NCBI RefSeq assembly: GCF_014642405.1
Contig: NZ_BMIN01000006.1
Location: 62,001 to 126,000, forward strand
Length of the DNA stretch: 64,000 bases
Direction of reading: 5' to 3'
From: Pontibacillus salipaludis
Lineage (GTDB): Bacteria > Bacillota > Bacilli > Bacillales > BH030062
Made by a program: the position numbers and the translations under genes. This document shows, piece by piece, positions 44,149-52,133 of this stretch. Numbering within the stretch: position 1 is the stretch's first letter; every line of letters starts with the position of its first letter. A model generated the notes under the pieces. The model saw nothing but the letters and a program-made list of their open reading frames with translations. It ran no database searches and was not told the origin of the DNA.

Positions 44149-45081
44149 CTATTCTCCTCCTTTTTTATGCAATTTGATACGTGGGTCTAGCACGCCGTAC
44201 ATGATATCGACTAGGAATAACATCATAACGAGAAATGTACTGTAAAAGACGGTTGTACCCATGATGACAGGGTAGTCGCGTTGGTTAATCCCTTGGACGA
44301 AATATTTCCCCATGCCCGGGATGGCGAAGATTTTTTCAATAACGAATGTTCCTGTTAAAACCCCAGCGAGTAAGGTTCCAAGGATTGTTACGACAGGCAT
44401 CAGCGCATTTCGAAGTGCATGCTTGACGACAATTTTAAATGGAGATAATCCTTTGGCGCGTGCTGTTTTTATGTAGTCTTGTGTCAATGTTTCCAGCATA
44501 CTTGAGCGTGTGAGCCTTGCAATGATGGCCATCGGTCCTGTTGCGAGCGCGATAATAGGCAAAATCATGTGCTGCGGGCTGTTCCACGTGGCAGCTGGTA
44601 GTAGCTTAAGATCTACTGCAATGACTTGGATTACAAGCGTTGCTAATACAAAGTTCGGTATGGAAATCCCGAGAACTGCTATGGTCATGGCGGTATAATC
44701 GATTAATTTGTTATGCCGCAGTGCAGCGACGACGCCTAGAGTAATCCCTGATATGAGGGCTACTAGGATGGTCCATATTCCGAGTTCAGCTGAAATCGGA
44801 AATCCACGGCCAAGCAGGGAGTTTACCGTTTCAGTTGGTTGTTTAATAGATGGTCCGAAATCAAAAGTAATGATGGATTTAAGGTAGAGTACATATTGGA
44901 CTGGGAGTGGTTTGTCTAGGTTGAAGTGTTTCTCTAAGTTTTGTTGAACGACGGCATTGCTCGTTTTCTCTTCATTAAAAGGTGACCCGGGTATGGCGTT
45001 CATGAGAAAGAAAGTTAAGGTTGCAATGATAAAGATCGTTAGGATCATGAGGAAAAAACGTTTCACAATGTACTTAAGCAT
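44149..45081 (-). CDS. dppB: Dipeptide ABC transporter permease (dppB)
   Basis: 310 aa BPD_transp_1 permease with the DppB/OppB N-terminus (MLKYIVKRFFLMILTIFIIA), a conserved outer loop (FGPSIKQPTETVNSLLGRGFP) and an EAA loop (TARAKGLSPFKIVVKHALRN). Ends LVDIMYGVLDPRIKL. Forms the channel with DppC. Confidence 0.93.
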   Translation of the reverse strand: MLKYIVKRFFLMILTIFIIATLTFFLMNAIPGSPFNEEKTSNAVVQQNLEKHFNLDKPLPVQYVLYLKSIITFDFGPSIKQPTETVNSLLGRGFPISAELGIWTILVALISGITLGVVAALRHNKLIDYTAMTIAVLGISIPNFVLATLVIQVIAVDLKLLPAATWNSPQHMILPIIALATGPMAIIARLTRSSMLETLTQDYIKTARAKGLSPFKIVVKHALRNALMPVVTILGTLLAGVLTGTFVIEKIFAIPGMGKYFVQGINQRDYPVIMGTTVFYSTFLVMMLFLVDIMYGVLDPRIKLHKKGGE

Positions 45082-45094
45082 AGTTGTTTTCCTC

Positions 45095-45919
45095 CTAACG
45101 GAATTTGGTTTGCATCGCGAGTTCTGTCATGACAAGCATAGCTTGATAGGCTTCAAGCATGTCTTTCGCTTGAAACTTCACGGTCGTTGAATTCGGTTCT
45201 AGTTCTGTGCCTGGCATTAGATTCGCCCATTCGGCTTCTCCGTAGTTGGTGAACTCAATTCGTAATGTAGGTTGCTTAGGTGGAACGAGTGGTTCTACGT
45301 TGTGACGGTTTTGAAGTGCTTCAGCTGTTTTTTGTTGAAGTAGTTCGCCTGCTTTTTTAGGTGTTAGGCTCTTTACAGAAGAGCGGGAGATCGTTTCTTT
45401 CACGGGAGCAGTCGTTATGTTTGGAATAAGGGCCTCTGCTTCCTGCGCAGCCTGGTCATCGCCCGCTACCATGAGAACGGGAACGCCGTAATAGCCTGCT
45501 AGATATGCGTTTAGTCCAAGTTCCCCTACAGCAACATCGTTTATGTAGAAATTACGTACTCCAAAGATCATGGAATGGGACATCACGCCTTTTTGTGCAG
45601 CTCTGGCGTGGTAACCTACAAACATGGCTCCTTCGAAGGATTCATCAAGACCTTGCATCATCGAGAACGGTTTAACATCTCCTGTAATGAGCTGGGCCTC
45701 AGGGTGTAGTTCTTCAATGAGAAGGTTGTCCATTTTGGAGTGGCTGTCATTAACGAGTACTTCTTTTGCGTTCTTGTTGAACGCTGACTGAATGACGTAA
45801 TTTGTCTCTTCGGTCATAATTCTTCGTCCGCGCTCATAATTATGCTTTGCCGAGTCTATGTAAGTAATATTCGGCAAACCTGTGATTCCTTCCATATCCA
45901 CTGATAGGTAGAGCTTCAT
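45095..45919 (-). CDS. dppA: D-aminopeptidase DppA (M55)
   Basis: 274 aa, the length of B. subtilis DppA. Zinc ligands are visible in the N-terminal YLSVDMEGITG (D8 and E10), in VNDSHSKMDN and in MFVGYHARA. Cleaves D-amino acids from peptides such as D-Ala-D-Ala. First gene of the operon, led by the sigma-A promoter and CodY-like box at 45963-46003. RBS AGAGGGGG. Confidence 0.95.
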   Translation of the reverse strand: MKLYLSVDMEGITGLPNITYIDSAKHNYERGRRIMTEETNYVIQSAFNKNAKEVLVNDSHSKMDNLLIEELHPEAQLITGDVKPFSMMQGLDESFEGAMFVGYHARAAQKGVMSHSMIFGVRNFYINDVAVGELGLNAYLAGYYGVPVLMVAGDDQAAQEAEALIPNITTAPVKETISRSSVKSLTPKKAGELLQQKTAEALQNRHNVEPLVPPKQPTLRIEFTNYGEAEWANLMPGTELEPNSTTVKFQAKDMLEAYQAMLVMTELAMQTKFR

Positions 45920-45962
45920 AGGTGTAATCCCCCTCTAGTAATCTAGACTTAAAAAATTTGTG

Positions 45963-45977
45963 AATTTTCGTATAATT
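45963..45977. promoter_or_regulatory. CodY-like box upstream of dppA
   Basis: AATTATACGAAAATT on the minus strand, 12 of 15 matches to the CodY consensus AATTTTCWGAAAATT. It overlaps the -10 region and transcription start. CodY and AbrB control of dpp is known in B. subtilis. Confidence 0.5.
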
Positions 45978-46003
45978 CTATCAATATTTAGCAGAAAAGG
46001 CAA
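45975..46003 (-). promoter_or_regulatory. Sigma-A promoter of the dpp-ykf operon
   Basis: Minus strand TTGCCT (46003-45998), 17-bp spacer, TAGAAT (45980-45975), about 55 bp upstream of the dppA ATG. Confidence 0.65.
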
Positions 46004-46046
46004 GCAAACACCTATAATGGGAATATTGTCATGCTTTAAAGGAGAG

Positions 46047-46152
46047 AAGGGTGCCAGGCACGCGGGAGTGCGTTAGAGTGTTGAAGGGTGCCAGACACCC
46101 TTCAATGCGGTGCAGTGTTGCAGAGTGCCAGGCACGCTGTGGGGCTGTAATG
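46047..46152. repeat. R2 (REP-like) cluster, 3 palindromes
   Basis: GGGTGCCAGGCACGC, GGGTGCCAGACACCC and GAGTGCCAGGCACGC, spaced about 37-40 bp. Confidence 0.88.
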
Positions 46153-46157
46153 TATTA

Positions 46158-46193
46158 AAGCGCCCTCTCCTTTGTGGGGAGAGGGCGCTTTGG
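46158..46193. terminator. Terminator after the BASS gene
   Basis: AAGCGCCCTCTCC/GGAGAGGGCGCTT stem; serves the minus-strand symporter gene that ends at 46194. Confidence 0.88.
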
Positions 46194-47156
46194 TTAGGCG
46201 GATTTTGTTAGGTTTTGTTTGGTATCGCTTTTTTCTTTTTGCTTTCGGTAAAGGGTAGCGATAATAGGTCCTGAGATGTTGTGCCATACGCTGAAGATGG
46301 CGCTTGGTACAGCGGCAAGAGGGCTGAAGTGTGCAGCTGCTAGTGAGGCACCTAGACCTGAATTTTGCATCCCAACTTCAATAGACACAGCGCGTTGTTT
46401 AGACGGATCCATCCCCATAAGCTTGGCGATTCCGTAACCTACACCGTAACCAAGTACATTGTGTAGAACGACAATCGCGAAGATCAGCGCTCCTGTTTCG
46501 GCGATTTTTTCCTGATTCACACTTACCACTGCTGCTACAATCGCAACAATGGCAACGACTGATACGATAGGCATTGCCTTTATACCGGCTTCGCTCTTTT
46601 TACCCAGCGCGGCTTTCACGATAAGACCAAGAACGATAGGTACGATGACGATTTTGACGATGGACAGGAATAAAGAACCTGCTGATACTGGGAGCCACTG
46701 GCTTGCGAATAACAAGACAAGGACAGGAGTTAATAGTGGTGCTAATAAAGTAGAGACAGCTGTAATCGCGACAGATAGTGCAGTATCTCCTTTTGATAAA
46801 TAGGTCATTACGTTTGAAGATGTCCCACCTGGACAACATCCAACAAGGATCACCCCTGCAGCTACTTCTGGAGAAACAGGAAGTAACATCGCTAGTGCAA
46901 AGGCAAGTAACGGCATGATGGTAAATTGAGCAACCACACCTGCTGCTACATCTTTAGGCCTCTTAAACACTTCGGCGAAATCGGATTTCGACAGGGTTAG
47001 CCCCATGCCGAACATGATAATTCCGAGAAGCGGTACTATGTAAGGAGCGATCCAAGTAAAACCTCCAGGGAAAATAAATGATAAGACCGCGAATAATATA
47101 ACCCAAATGGCAAAAGAACTCCCCATAAAACTACTAATTTTCTCTAACATCTTCAT
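46194..47156 (-). CDS. Bile acid:sodium symporter (BASS) family transporter
   Basis: 320 aa with about nine or ten hydrophobic helices. BASS motifs: GMGLTLSKSDF, GCCPGGTSSNVMTYLSKGD (sodium-binding region) and VGMQNSGLGASLA. The B. subtilis relative is YocS; substrates of bacterial members include organic anions such as keto-acids and pantoate. It needs a Na+ gradient, fitting a halotolerant host. Starts at ATG 47156 (MKM) or 47150 (MLEKIS). Confidence 0.9.
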   Translation of the reverse strand: MKMLEKISSFMGSSFAIWVILFAVLSFIFPGGFTWIAPYIVPLLGIIMFGMGLTLSKSDFAEVFKRPKDVAAGVVAQFTIMPLLAFALAMLLPVSPEVAAGVILVGCCPGGTSSNVMTYLSKGDTALSVAITAVSTLLAPLLTPVLVLLFASQWLPVSAGSLFLSIVKIVIVPIVLGLIVKAALGKKSEAGIKAMPIVSVVAIVAIVAAVVSVNQEKIAETGALIFAIVVLHNVLGYGVGYGIAKLMGMDPSKQRAVSIEVGMQNSGLGASLAAAHFSPLAAVPSAIFSVWHNISGPIIATLYRKQKEKSDTKQNLTKSA

Positions 47157-47261
47157 TCTGTTTCACTCCTCACAAATCGATAATAAGAGAATTCTACACC
47201 CGCTACCTTAAAATCGGAACCTTTTATTCATTCTTTTCTCAAAATTTTGTGATTTAGTGGA

Positions 47262-47320
47262 GTAAAGGGTGTCAGACACCGTTTAGTGCTTTAGAGCAGT
47301 AACGGGTGTCTGGCACGATG
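47262..47320. repeat. R2 (REP-like) cluster, 2 palindromes
   Basis: GGGTGTCAGACACCG and GGGTGTCTGGCACGA, joined by TTTAGTGCTTTAGAGC. The second one contains a chance ATG that extends the next reading frame upstream. Confidence 0.85.
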
Positions 47321-47404
47321 TATTACGGTGAAGTGATAAAGACTACCTTCAATGAGGGAAGAAATGATAGAATGAGTGAAATCTTATTAAAGGAAGGGAT
47401 TCTG

Positions 47405-48253
47405 ATGAAGTTTGTAACGTTTGAATTAAATGGTTCGGATACTTGGGGTGTAGAATTGGATCAGCGATTCTATTTTTCAGGTGAATGGACTGCGCAATAC
47501 ACTAGTTTATTAGATTTTATTCGCTCTGGCGCTAAGATTGATAGGGAAGAGGTATCAGATTGGGAGAGTGTGGGGGAGGAGGATGTACAAGTAAAGGCGC
47601 CTTATCTACCACCAAAAAACATTATTTGCGTAGGGAAGAATTATAAGGAACATGCGCTAGAAATGACGCAGCAAGACCCTGGCTCTATACCATCGGATCC
47701 TATTTTATTTACGAAACCAGCTACATCAGTGGTAGGATATGGTGAAGTTGTAGAGGCGCATGAGAAGGTTACGAGTCAACTTGATTATGAAGGAGAGCTA
47801 GCTGTTATCATTGGCAAGCGTGGGCGTGACATTACGCAAGAAGAAGCGAAAGATTACATATTTGGTTACTCAATCGTAAACGATTTAACAGCTAGGGATT
47901 TGCAGAAGAAGCATAAGCAGTTCTTTAAAGGGAAATCTCTTGATACTTCAGCTCCTTTTGGACCTGTAATTGTGTCGGCCGCAGATATAGATGACCCACA
48001 ACGTTTATCTATAAAAACATATATAAATGAAGAGATTCGTCAAGATGGAAACACGGAGGATATGATCTTCTCAATTGCTGAGCTTATTGAAATCATTTCA
48101 GCAGGCATGACTTTAGAGCCGGGGGATGTGATTGCCACTGGTACACCAAGTGGTGTAGGAAAAGGGATGAACCCACCTCAATTCCTAAAGTCTGGTGACA
48201 CAATGACTATAAGTATTGAAGGAATTGGAACATTGGAAAACAGAGTTAAATAA
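47405..48253 (+). CDS. Fumarylacetoacetate hydrolase family protein
   Basis: ATG 47405 lies 6 nt after AAGGAAGGG. The open frame continues upstream to 47306, but that start comes from an R2 repeat and has no RBS. 282 aa; FAH domain with LPPKNIICVGKNYKEHALEM, the metal-binding E-x-E (LDYEGELAVIIGKRG), and DLTARDLQKKHKQFFKGKSLD, ending TGTPSGVGKGMNPPQFLKSGD. Such enzymes cleave acylpyruvates or decarboxylate oxaloacetate. Monocistronic, with R2 clusters on both sides. Confidence 0.9.
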   Translation: MKFVTFELNGSDTWGVELDQRFYFSGEWTAQYTSLLDFIRSGAKIDREEVSDWESVGEEDVQVKAPYLPPKNIICVGKNYKEHALEMTQQDPGSIPSDPILFTKPATSVVGYGEVVEAHEKVTSQLDYEGELAVIIGKRGRDITQEEAKDYIFGYSIVNDLTARDLQKKHKQFFKGKSLDTSAPFGPVIVSAADIDDPQRLSIKTYINEEIRQDGNTEDMIFSIAELIEIISAGMTLEPGDVIATGTPSGVGKGMNPPQFLKSGDTMTISIEGIGTLENRVK

Positions 48254-48255
48254 AA

Positions 48256-48346
48256 AACTGGCACCCTTTAGTTAAATAAAGGGTGCCAGACACCATGTGG
48301 TTCTTTACAGTGATAAAGGGTGCCAGACACCCTTTATCGCTGTGAA
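48256..48346. repeat. R2 (REP-like) cluster, 3 units
   Basis: A half unit (CTGGCACCCTTTAG), then GGGTGCCAGACACCA and GGGTGCCAGACACCC. It begins 2 bp after the FAH stop codon and ends 3 bp before the SEC-C gene stop, filling the whole convergent gap. Confidence 0.88.
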
Positions 48347-48349
48347 GTG

Positions 48350-49399
48350 TTATTGTGCTGCTTCTTGTAGGGTTTCGTGTGCTTCGTCGATTACGTCGGA
48401 TAGAGCGGTGGTCATATCGCGGTATTTTGCTGAGATGCTTGTACCGGATGTGCCGTATTGAGCTGCTGCGTCTTTTTGAGAAATGGGTGTCCATTCATTA
48501 AGGTGAGAACGCAATGTATACTCAAGAGCGCCAGCATAGATTTCTGGTTTACGGATTGTTGGTTCTTGACGTTTGCAGTATAGGTACCAGAAGAATGTTG
48601 CTGTTTCTTCTTCTTCTTCAGTGATTTCTTTCATAACTTCTGACTTCAAGAATAGATCAAGAACTTCTTTTTGCTTTTCGTCTTGCCAGCTAATACGTTC
48701 AGATGCGTCCACTGTATTATATAATCCTGCAGTTAGTTTAATCACTTCAGGGAAGGATTCTTTCAGTGCTTCAGGGTTAGCCTTGAATGTTTCTACATCC
48801 ACTTCTGACATGAATTTATCTTCAAGCTGAGGCTGTACAATAAACGTAACAAGGAAGAATTCATAGTAATCACCCGTTAAGATTGGAAGACCTAATACAA
48901 GGCTGTCCTCATCAGGTGTACTGTCTTCTTCAAATAAAACGCTGTAGGTTTCGTTTGTGAACACGTCTGTTACTGTAGTTACTTCACTTGAGACAGGCTC
49001 TCCAACTTTAAATACAGAAGGCGGGTTTTCACCCCACGTACTTAATAGATCACGTGTCTTCTGGCGTTTTAATTTATTCCCGTTTTTCTCTACATACCAC
49101 TGAAGGGCTGTTTTCTCTTCCTTGATAGGGGAGTAGATCATTACCCAGGATAAGTAAAGGTTCGTAAGGGTTTCTTTTAAGTCCTCTACATCTTCCATTT
49201 CGGCCTGGAAGTCAGCCATTAAAATCTGCAATTCTGAAGAGAACCGATCTACAGAGAACTGCATGATTTGATTTTGAACGGTATTTAATTCTTGGCGAAT
49301 TAAGTTCGCATTTAGCTCATTCGCATTTTCTTTCCCGCAACATTTTTTATATTTTTTACCGCTGCCACATGTACATGGGTCATTTCGATTAATTTTCAT
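48350..49399 (-). CDS. SEC-C metal-binding domain protein
   Basis: 349 aa. The N-terminal SEC-C motif is NDPCTCGSGKKYKKCC (zinc ligands C-x-C...C-C), as in SecA tails. The rest is a largely helical domain of unknown role, with an acidic central part and a C-terminal segment (KDAAAQYGTSGTSISAKYRD) that looks like a helix-turn-helix. No enzyme motif seen. The function may be nucleic-acid or ribosome related but is unassigned. Bounded by R2 clusters. Confidence 0.82.
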   Translation of the reverse strand: MKINRNDPCTCGSGKKYKKCCGKENANELNANLIRQELNTVQNQIMQFSVDRFSSELQILMADFQAEMEDVEDLKETLTNLYLSWVMIYSPIKEEKTALQWYVEKNGNKLKRQKTRDLLSTWGENPPSVFKVGEPVSSEVTTVTDVFTNETYSVLFEEDSTPDEDSLVLGLPILTGDYYEFFLVTFIVQPQLEDKFMSEVDVETFKANPEALKESFPEVIKLTAGLYNTVDASERISWQDEKQKEVLDLFLKSEVMKEITEEEEETATFFWYLYCKRQEPTIRKPEIYAGALEYTLRSHLNEWTPISQKDAAAQYGTSGTSISAKYRDMTTALSDVIDEAHETLQEAAQ

Positions 49400-49537
49400 G
49401 ATGTATACCTCCGATGAATATTTCCTATATTTCCGTCATACCAAAACACTATTATAAAAGATTTAAACCCCTTCTGTCACCCCTTTCGCGTACTATAGTA
49501 CCAAATGTAGTCATAAACGCTTTAGTGGGTTGCAGAG

Positions 49538-49602
49538 TTAAAGGGTGTCTGGCACCGTTTAGTGCTGTGAAGGAACAGAGGGTGCCAGACACCCTTTAGT
49601 CT
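49538..49602. repeat. R2 (REP-like) cluster, 2 palindromes
   Basis: GGGTGTCTGGCACCG and GGGTGCCAGACACCC with TTTAGTGCTG and TTTAGTC tails. Confidence 0.88.
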
Positions 49603-49623
49603 AGTGATGGAGTGAAGAAATTG

Positions 49624-49656
49624 AAAAGGCAAGCCTTTTTGAGGCTTGCCTTTTTC
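49624..49656. terminator. Terminator of the ycnK-like operon
   Basis: AAAAGGCAAGCCT/AGGCTTGCCTTTTT stem just downstream of the YtkA-like gene (minus strand). Confidence 0.88.
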
Positions 49657-49659
49657 GTG

Positions 49660-50487
49660 TTATTGGACGTTGATGGTTTTTTCTTTGTGGTCGTGCAGAT
49701 CGCCCTTCTGGTAGTGGAGCTTGACGTGATAAGTAGCGGTTTCATCGAATGTATAAGATGCATGGTATTCACCGTCTTTTGGCTCAGTAGCATCGACATA
49801 GTTGTGTTTCTCACTGTCTTTTTTCCAAATCTCAAACTGCACTTCGGCATCTTTAAATGGTGCTTCGTCTTGCTGCAAATGACCTTTAATGGTTACTTCT
49901 TCGCCTGCTTTCACTGTTTGCGGAAGCATAATGTGGGCCATGACATTTGTTCCATGACCATGCTCATGCCCAGTTGATTCTTCGCTCTCGTCATGCTCAT
50001 GTCCTTCTTCAGACTCTGAATGGGAATCCTCTCCCTCAGCATTTTCTTCTATTTCATCTGGATTCACATCACCTACAACAATTTCTTTCTGAGGCATGTT
50101 ATGCATACCGCGAGCAGTGACGTGTGAAATGACGTAATATACTCCTGGTTCTTCTACCGTTTTCTCCAGGATATAGTTTCCGTTTTCGGTGAAATCAGCA
50201 TCAACTTCTTCGTGTTCTTCACCTTTTTTCCAGAATTCAAAACGAACTTCTTCGGCGTCGTTCACTTCTTCTTCACCGAAAGTAACGGCAGCTTGAATGG
50301 TGAACGGCTCTCCTGGTTCTATATTTTCACTTGTCGGATCGGTGGTTAGATCAACATTTAGCATTTTAATTTCTTCATCATCAGAGGAGGATTGGCTATC
50401 GTTATCCCCATTGCTTTGTCCCCCGCATGCTGCAAGAAGCAAGATGGAGAACGTAAGGAAAATAAGTCCAAAATGTCGTCTTCTCAT
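49660..50487 (-). CDS. Lipoprotein with two YtkA/FixH-like domains and a His-rich linker
   Basis: 275 aa. Lipobox LLAAC (C21). Two related beta-sandwich domains, about 38-140 (EPFTIQAAVTFGEEEVNDAEEVRFEFWKKG) and about 185-275 (EEVTIKGHLQQDEAPFKDAEVQFEIWKKD), repeat the same E-V-x-F-E-x-W-K-K motif. The linker between them carries His and Glu in HSESEEGHEHDESEESTGHEHGHG, a metal-binding-looking stretch. Cotranscribed 36 bp after a ycnK-like copper regulator, so copper binding or delivery is the best guess. Confidence 0.82.
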   Translation of the reverse strand: MRRRHFGLIFLTFSILLLAACGGQSNGDNDSQSSSDDEEIKMLNVDLTTDPTSENIEPGEPFTIQAAVTFGEEEVNDAEEVRFEFWKKGEEHEEVDADFTENGNYILEKTVEEPGVYYVISHVTARGMHNMPQKEIVVGDVNPDEIEENAEGEDSHSESEEGHEHDESEESTGHEHGHGTNVMAHIMLPQTVKAGEEVTIKGHLQQDEAPFKDAEVQFEIWKKDSEKHNYVDATEPKDGEYHASYTFDETATYHVKLHYQKGDLHDHKEKTINVQ

Positions 50488-50523
50488 ATAAATGCATCTC
50501 CTTAAAATAGTTATAAGACAGGC

Positions 50524-51087
50524 TTAATGGCAACTGCCCATTTTGACGTGTATCATTTGCAGTGCTTCATCAAATGAACACAGCTTGCCTCCAAATCCTT
50601 TTTTGAATTTTAGAGCATGTTCCTTTGTTTCAAATGGTAAGACTTGTGGTTGGCAACATCGCAAAGGTAACTCGGAATCTACAATGTAAGTAGCTTTAAT
50701 GGCACTAATTGTAGTTTGAAGCAGAGTATCTTTGCAAAGAATTTGTGTTACCTCGCCTCGTGCATGTTCATATCTTAAAAGCCCGCAATGCATACAGCAC
50801 GTTTTTTCCATTGGTTGATCTCTCATGAAAAGTTGTACGGATTGTTGCTGTCCATTATGTTTGTGACAGAACGAGCAGTAATTCGTGTCTGTATGGGATG
50901 GCGACGGAGGAGCTAGTGCGAAACCATTTGAAGTTTTCACAACTTCTTTACGATCGAGTAAAGGCTTCAAATCACGGTATATGGTCATCTCAGAAACTCC
51001 GAGTCTCGTGCTCACATCGCTAACCCTAAGTGATTCTTCTTTATCTAGCCATTCTTTGATTTTCTTCAATCGATCAACAGGTAGCAT
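50524..51087 (-). CDS. ycnK: Copper-sensing DeoR-type repressor, YcnK-like
   Basis: 187 aa. N-terminal DeoR winged helix (RLKKIKEWLDKEESLRVSDV, then STRLGVSEMTIYRDLKPLL). C-terminal NosL-like domain (about 85-180; CCMHCGLLRYEHARGEVTQI, ATYIVDSELPLRCCQPQVLP, FKKGFGGKLCSFDEAL) with several Cys that could bind Cu(I). B. subtilis YcnK, 190 aa, has the same architecture and represses the copper importer gene ycnJ. Here no ycnJ or ycnI follows; the partner gene is the YtkA-like lipoprotein. RBS AAGGAGG. Confidence 0.85.
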   Translation of the reverse strand: MLPVDRLKKIKEWLDKEESLRVSDVSTRLGVSEMTIYRDLKPLLDRKEVVKTSNGFALAPPSPSHTDTNYCSFCHKHNGQQQSVQLFMRDQPMEKTCCMHCGLLRYEHARGEVTQILCKDTLLQTTISAIKATYIVDSELPLRCCQPQVLPFETKEHALKFKKGFGGKLCSFDEALQMIHVKMGSCH

Positions 51088-51118
51088 AGCGATCCTCCTT
51101 CTTTAGCATCTACGTTAA

Positions 51119-51147
51119 ATCATAGTCATGTAAGGAATGAATTACAA
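51119..51147 (-). promoter_or_regulatory. Sigma-A promoter of the ycnK-like operon
   Basis: Minus strand TTGTAA (51147-51142), 17-bp spacer, TATGAT (51124-51119), about 30 bp ahead of the start codon. Confidence 0.6.
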
Positions 51148-51231
51148 CCTACCTAATGATAAAAAATGTGACAAAATGATGATGATTAACAAAGTTATCA
51201 CATTTGCTGCTGTGACCTTGTAAAGCAATGA

Positions 51232-51372
51232 AGCGTGCCAGGCACCCTTTAGCGCAATGCAGTGAAAGAGCGTGCCAGACACCCTTTAGTGCAATGCAGT
51301 GAAAGAGCGTGCCAGGCACCCTTTAGTGCAATGCTGTAACAAAGGGTGCCTGGCACGCTTCAGGCTTTTAGT
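51232..51372. repeat. R2 (REP-like) cluster, 4 palindromes, upstream of the RAYT gene
   Basis: GCGTGCCAGGCACCC, GCGTGCCAGACACCC, GCGTGCCAGGCACCC in one orientation and GGGTGCCTGGCACGC inverted. The first three are 39-40 bp apart with TTTAGTGCAATGCAGTGAAA linkers (one has TTTAGCGC). This array ends about 95 bp before the RAYT start. Confidence 0.9.
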
Positions 51373-51465
51373 GTCATAAAGTGTTTGTGTTTTTTTAGGG
51401 GGAGGGAGGATTTTTCTTTATGAATGGTTAATGTAGTTAGGTGTGAATAGAAGGGAGGTGAGAGT

Positions 51466-52011
51466 ATGGGACGTAATAATCGAACGTGGCATCCTGGGGC
51501 GATGTATCACATAACTGCTAGGGGAAATCGAAAGCAGAAGGTATTCAGGGATGAGCGTGACCTTAAACAATACATGCGCTATGTGGCGGTGGCGAAGGAA
51601 TCGTATCCGTTTCATTTATATGCCTACTGTTTAATGAACAATCATGTTCATCTTTTGATTGAGCTAATAGATGTTCCACCTGGTGTGATCATGCAGTCAA
51701 TCCAAAGTAGATATGCCCGTTATTTTAATGATCGGCATGACGTAAGCGGTCATTTATTTCAAGGACGGTACAGAGCGGAGTTTATCGATTCAATTTTTTA
51801 CTTCCTCTTCTGCAGCCGCTACATTCATAGAAATCCTGTAGAGGCGAACCTCGTAAGTTCCCCTGAAGACTACCGATGGAGCAGTTATAATGCTTACATC
51901 ACGCAGCATAACCCCTATCAAATTAACACTTCTAAAACGCTAAAGTATTTCCAAACCCCGCATTTGACTTATCATCAGTATGTAACACACAAGCCATCCA
52001 AAACCCTTTAG
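51466..52011 (+). CDS. REP-associated tyrosine transposase (RAYT, Y1 IS200-like)
   Basis: 181 aa, RBS AAGGGAGGTGAG. Y1/HUH transposase: N-terminal RTWHPGAMYHITARGNRKQ, the metal motif H60-V-H62 in LMNNHVHLL, then SGHLFQGRYRAEF and SRYIHRNPVEANLV, whose Y119 aligns with the catalytic Tyr of E. coli TnpA-REP. No IS200/IS605-type ends or TnpB are seen. Instead the gene is flanked by R2 palindromes on both sides, the hallmark of a single-copy RAYT that mobilises REP elements in trans. The stop codon lies within R2-like sequence. Confidence 0.9.
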   Translation: MGRNNRTWHPGAMYHITARGNRKQKVFRDERDLKQYMRYVAVAKESYPFHLYAYCLMNNHVHLLIELIDVPPGVIMQSIQSRYARYFNDRHDVSGHLFQGRYRAEFIDSIFYFLFCSRYIHRNPVEANLVSSPEDYRWSSYNAYITQHNPYQINTSKTLKYFQTPHLTYHQYVTHKPSKTL

Positions 52012-52045
52012 CAGAGTAAAGCGTGCCAGGCACCCTTTAGTGCGT
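51999..52045. repeat. R2 (REP-like) repeat downstream of the RAYT gene
   Basis: A half unit ACCCTTTAGCAGAGTAAAGC, which includes the RAYT stop codon, then the palindrome GCGTGCCAGGCACCC with TTTAGTGC tail. Confidence 0.88.
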
Positions 52046-52133
52046 AGCCGTGGTAAAGTCACCAGCTTTTGCCTAGTTTTGGTTTACGGAGTGAGGGGAA
52101 TGTTTCACAATAGGTAAAAAAGGAGGTAGAGGT

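Noticed and set aside
47306-47404. N-terminal extension of the FAH protein
   Set aside because: The upstream ATG lies in an R2 palindrome and lacks an RBS; AAGGAAGGG precedes ATG 47405.
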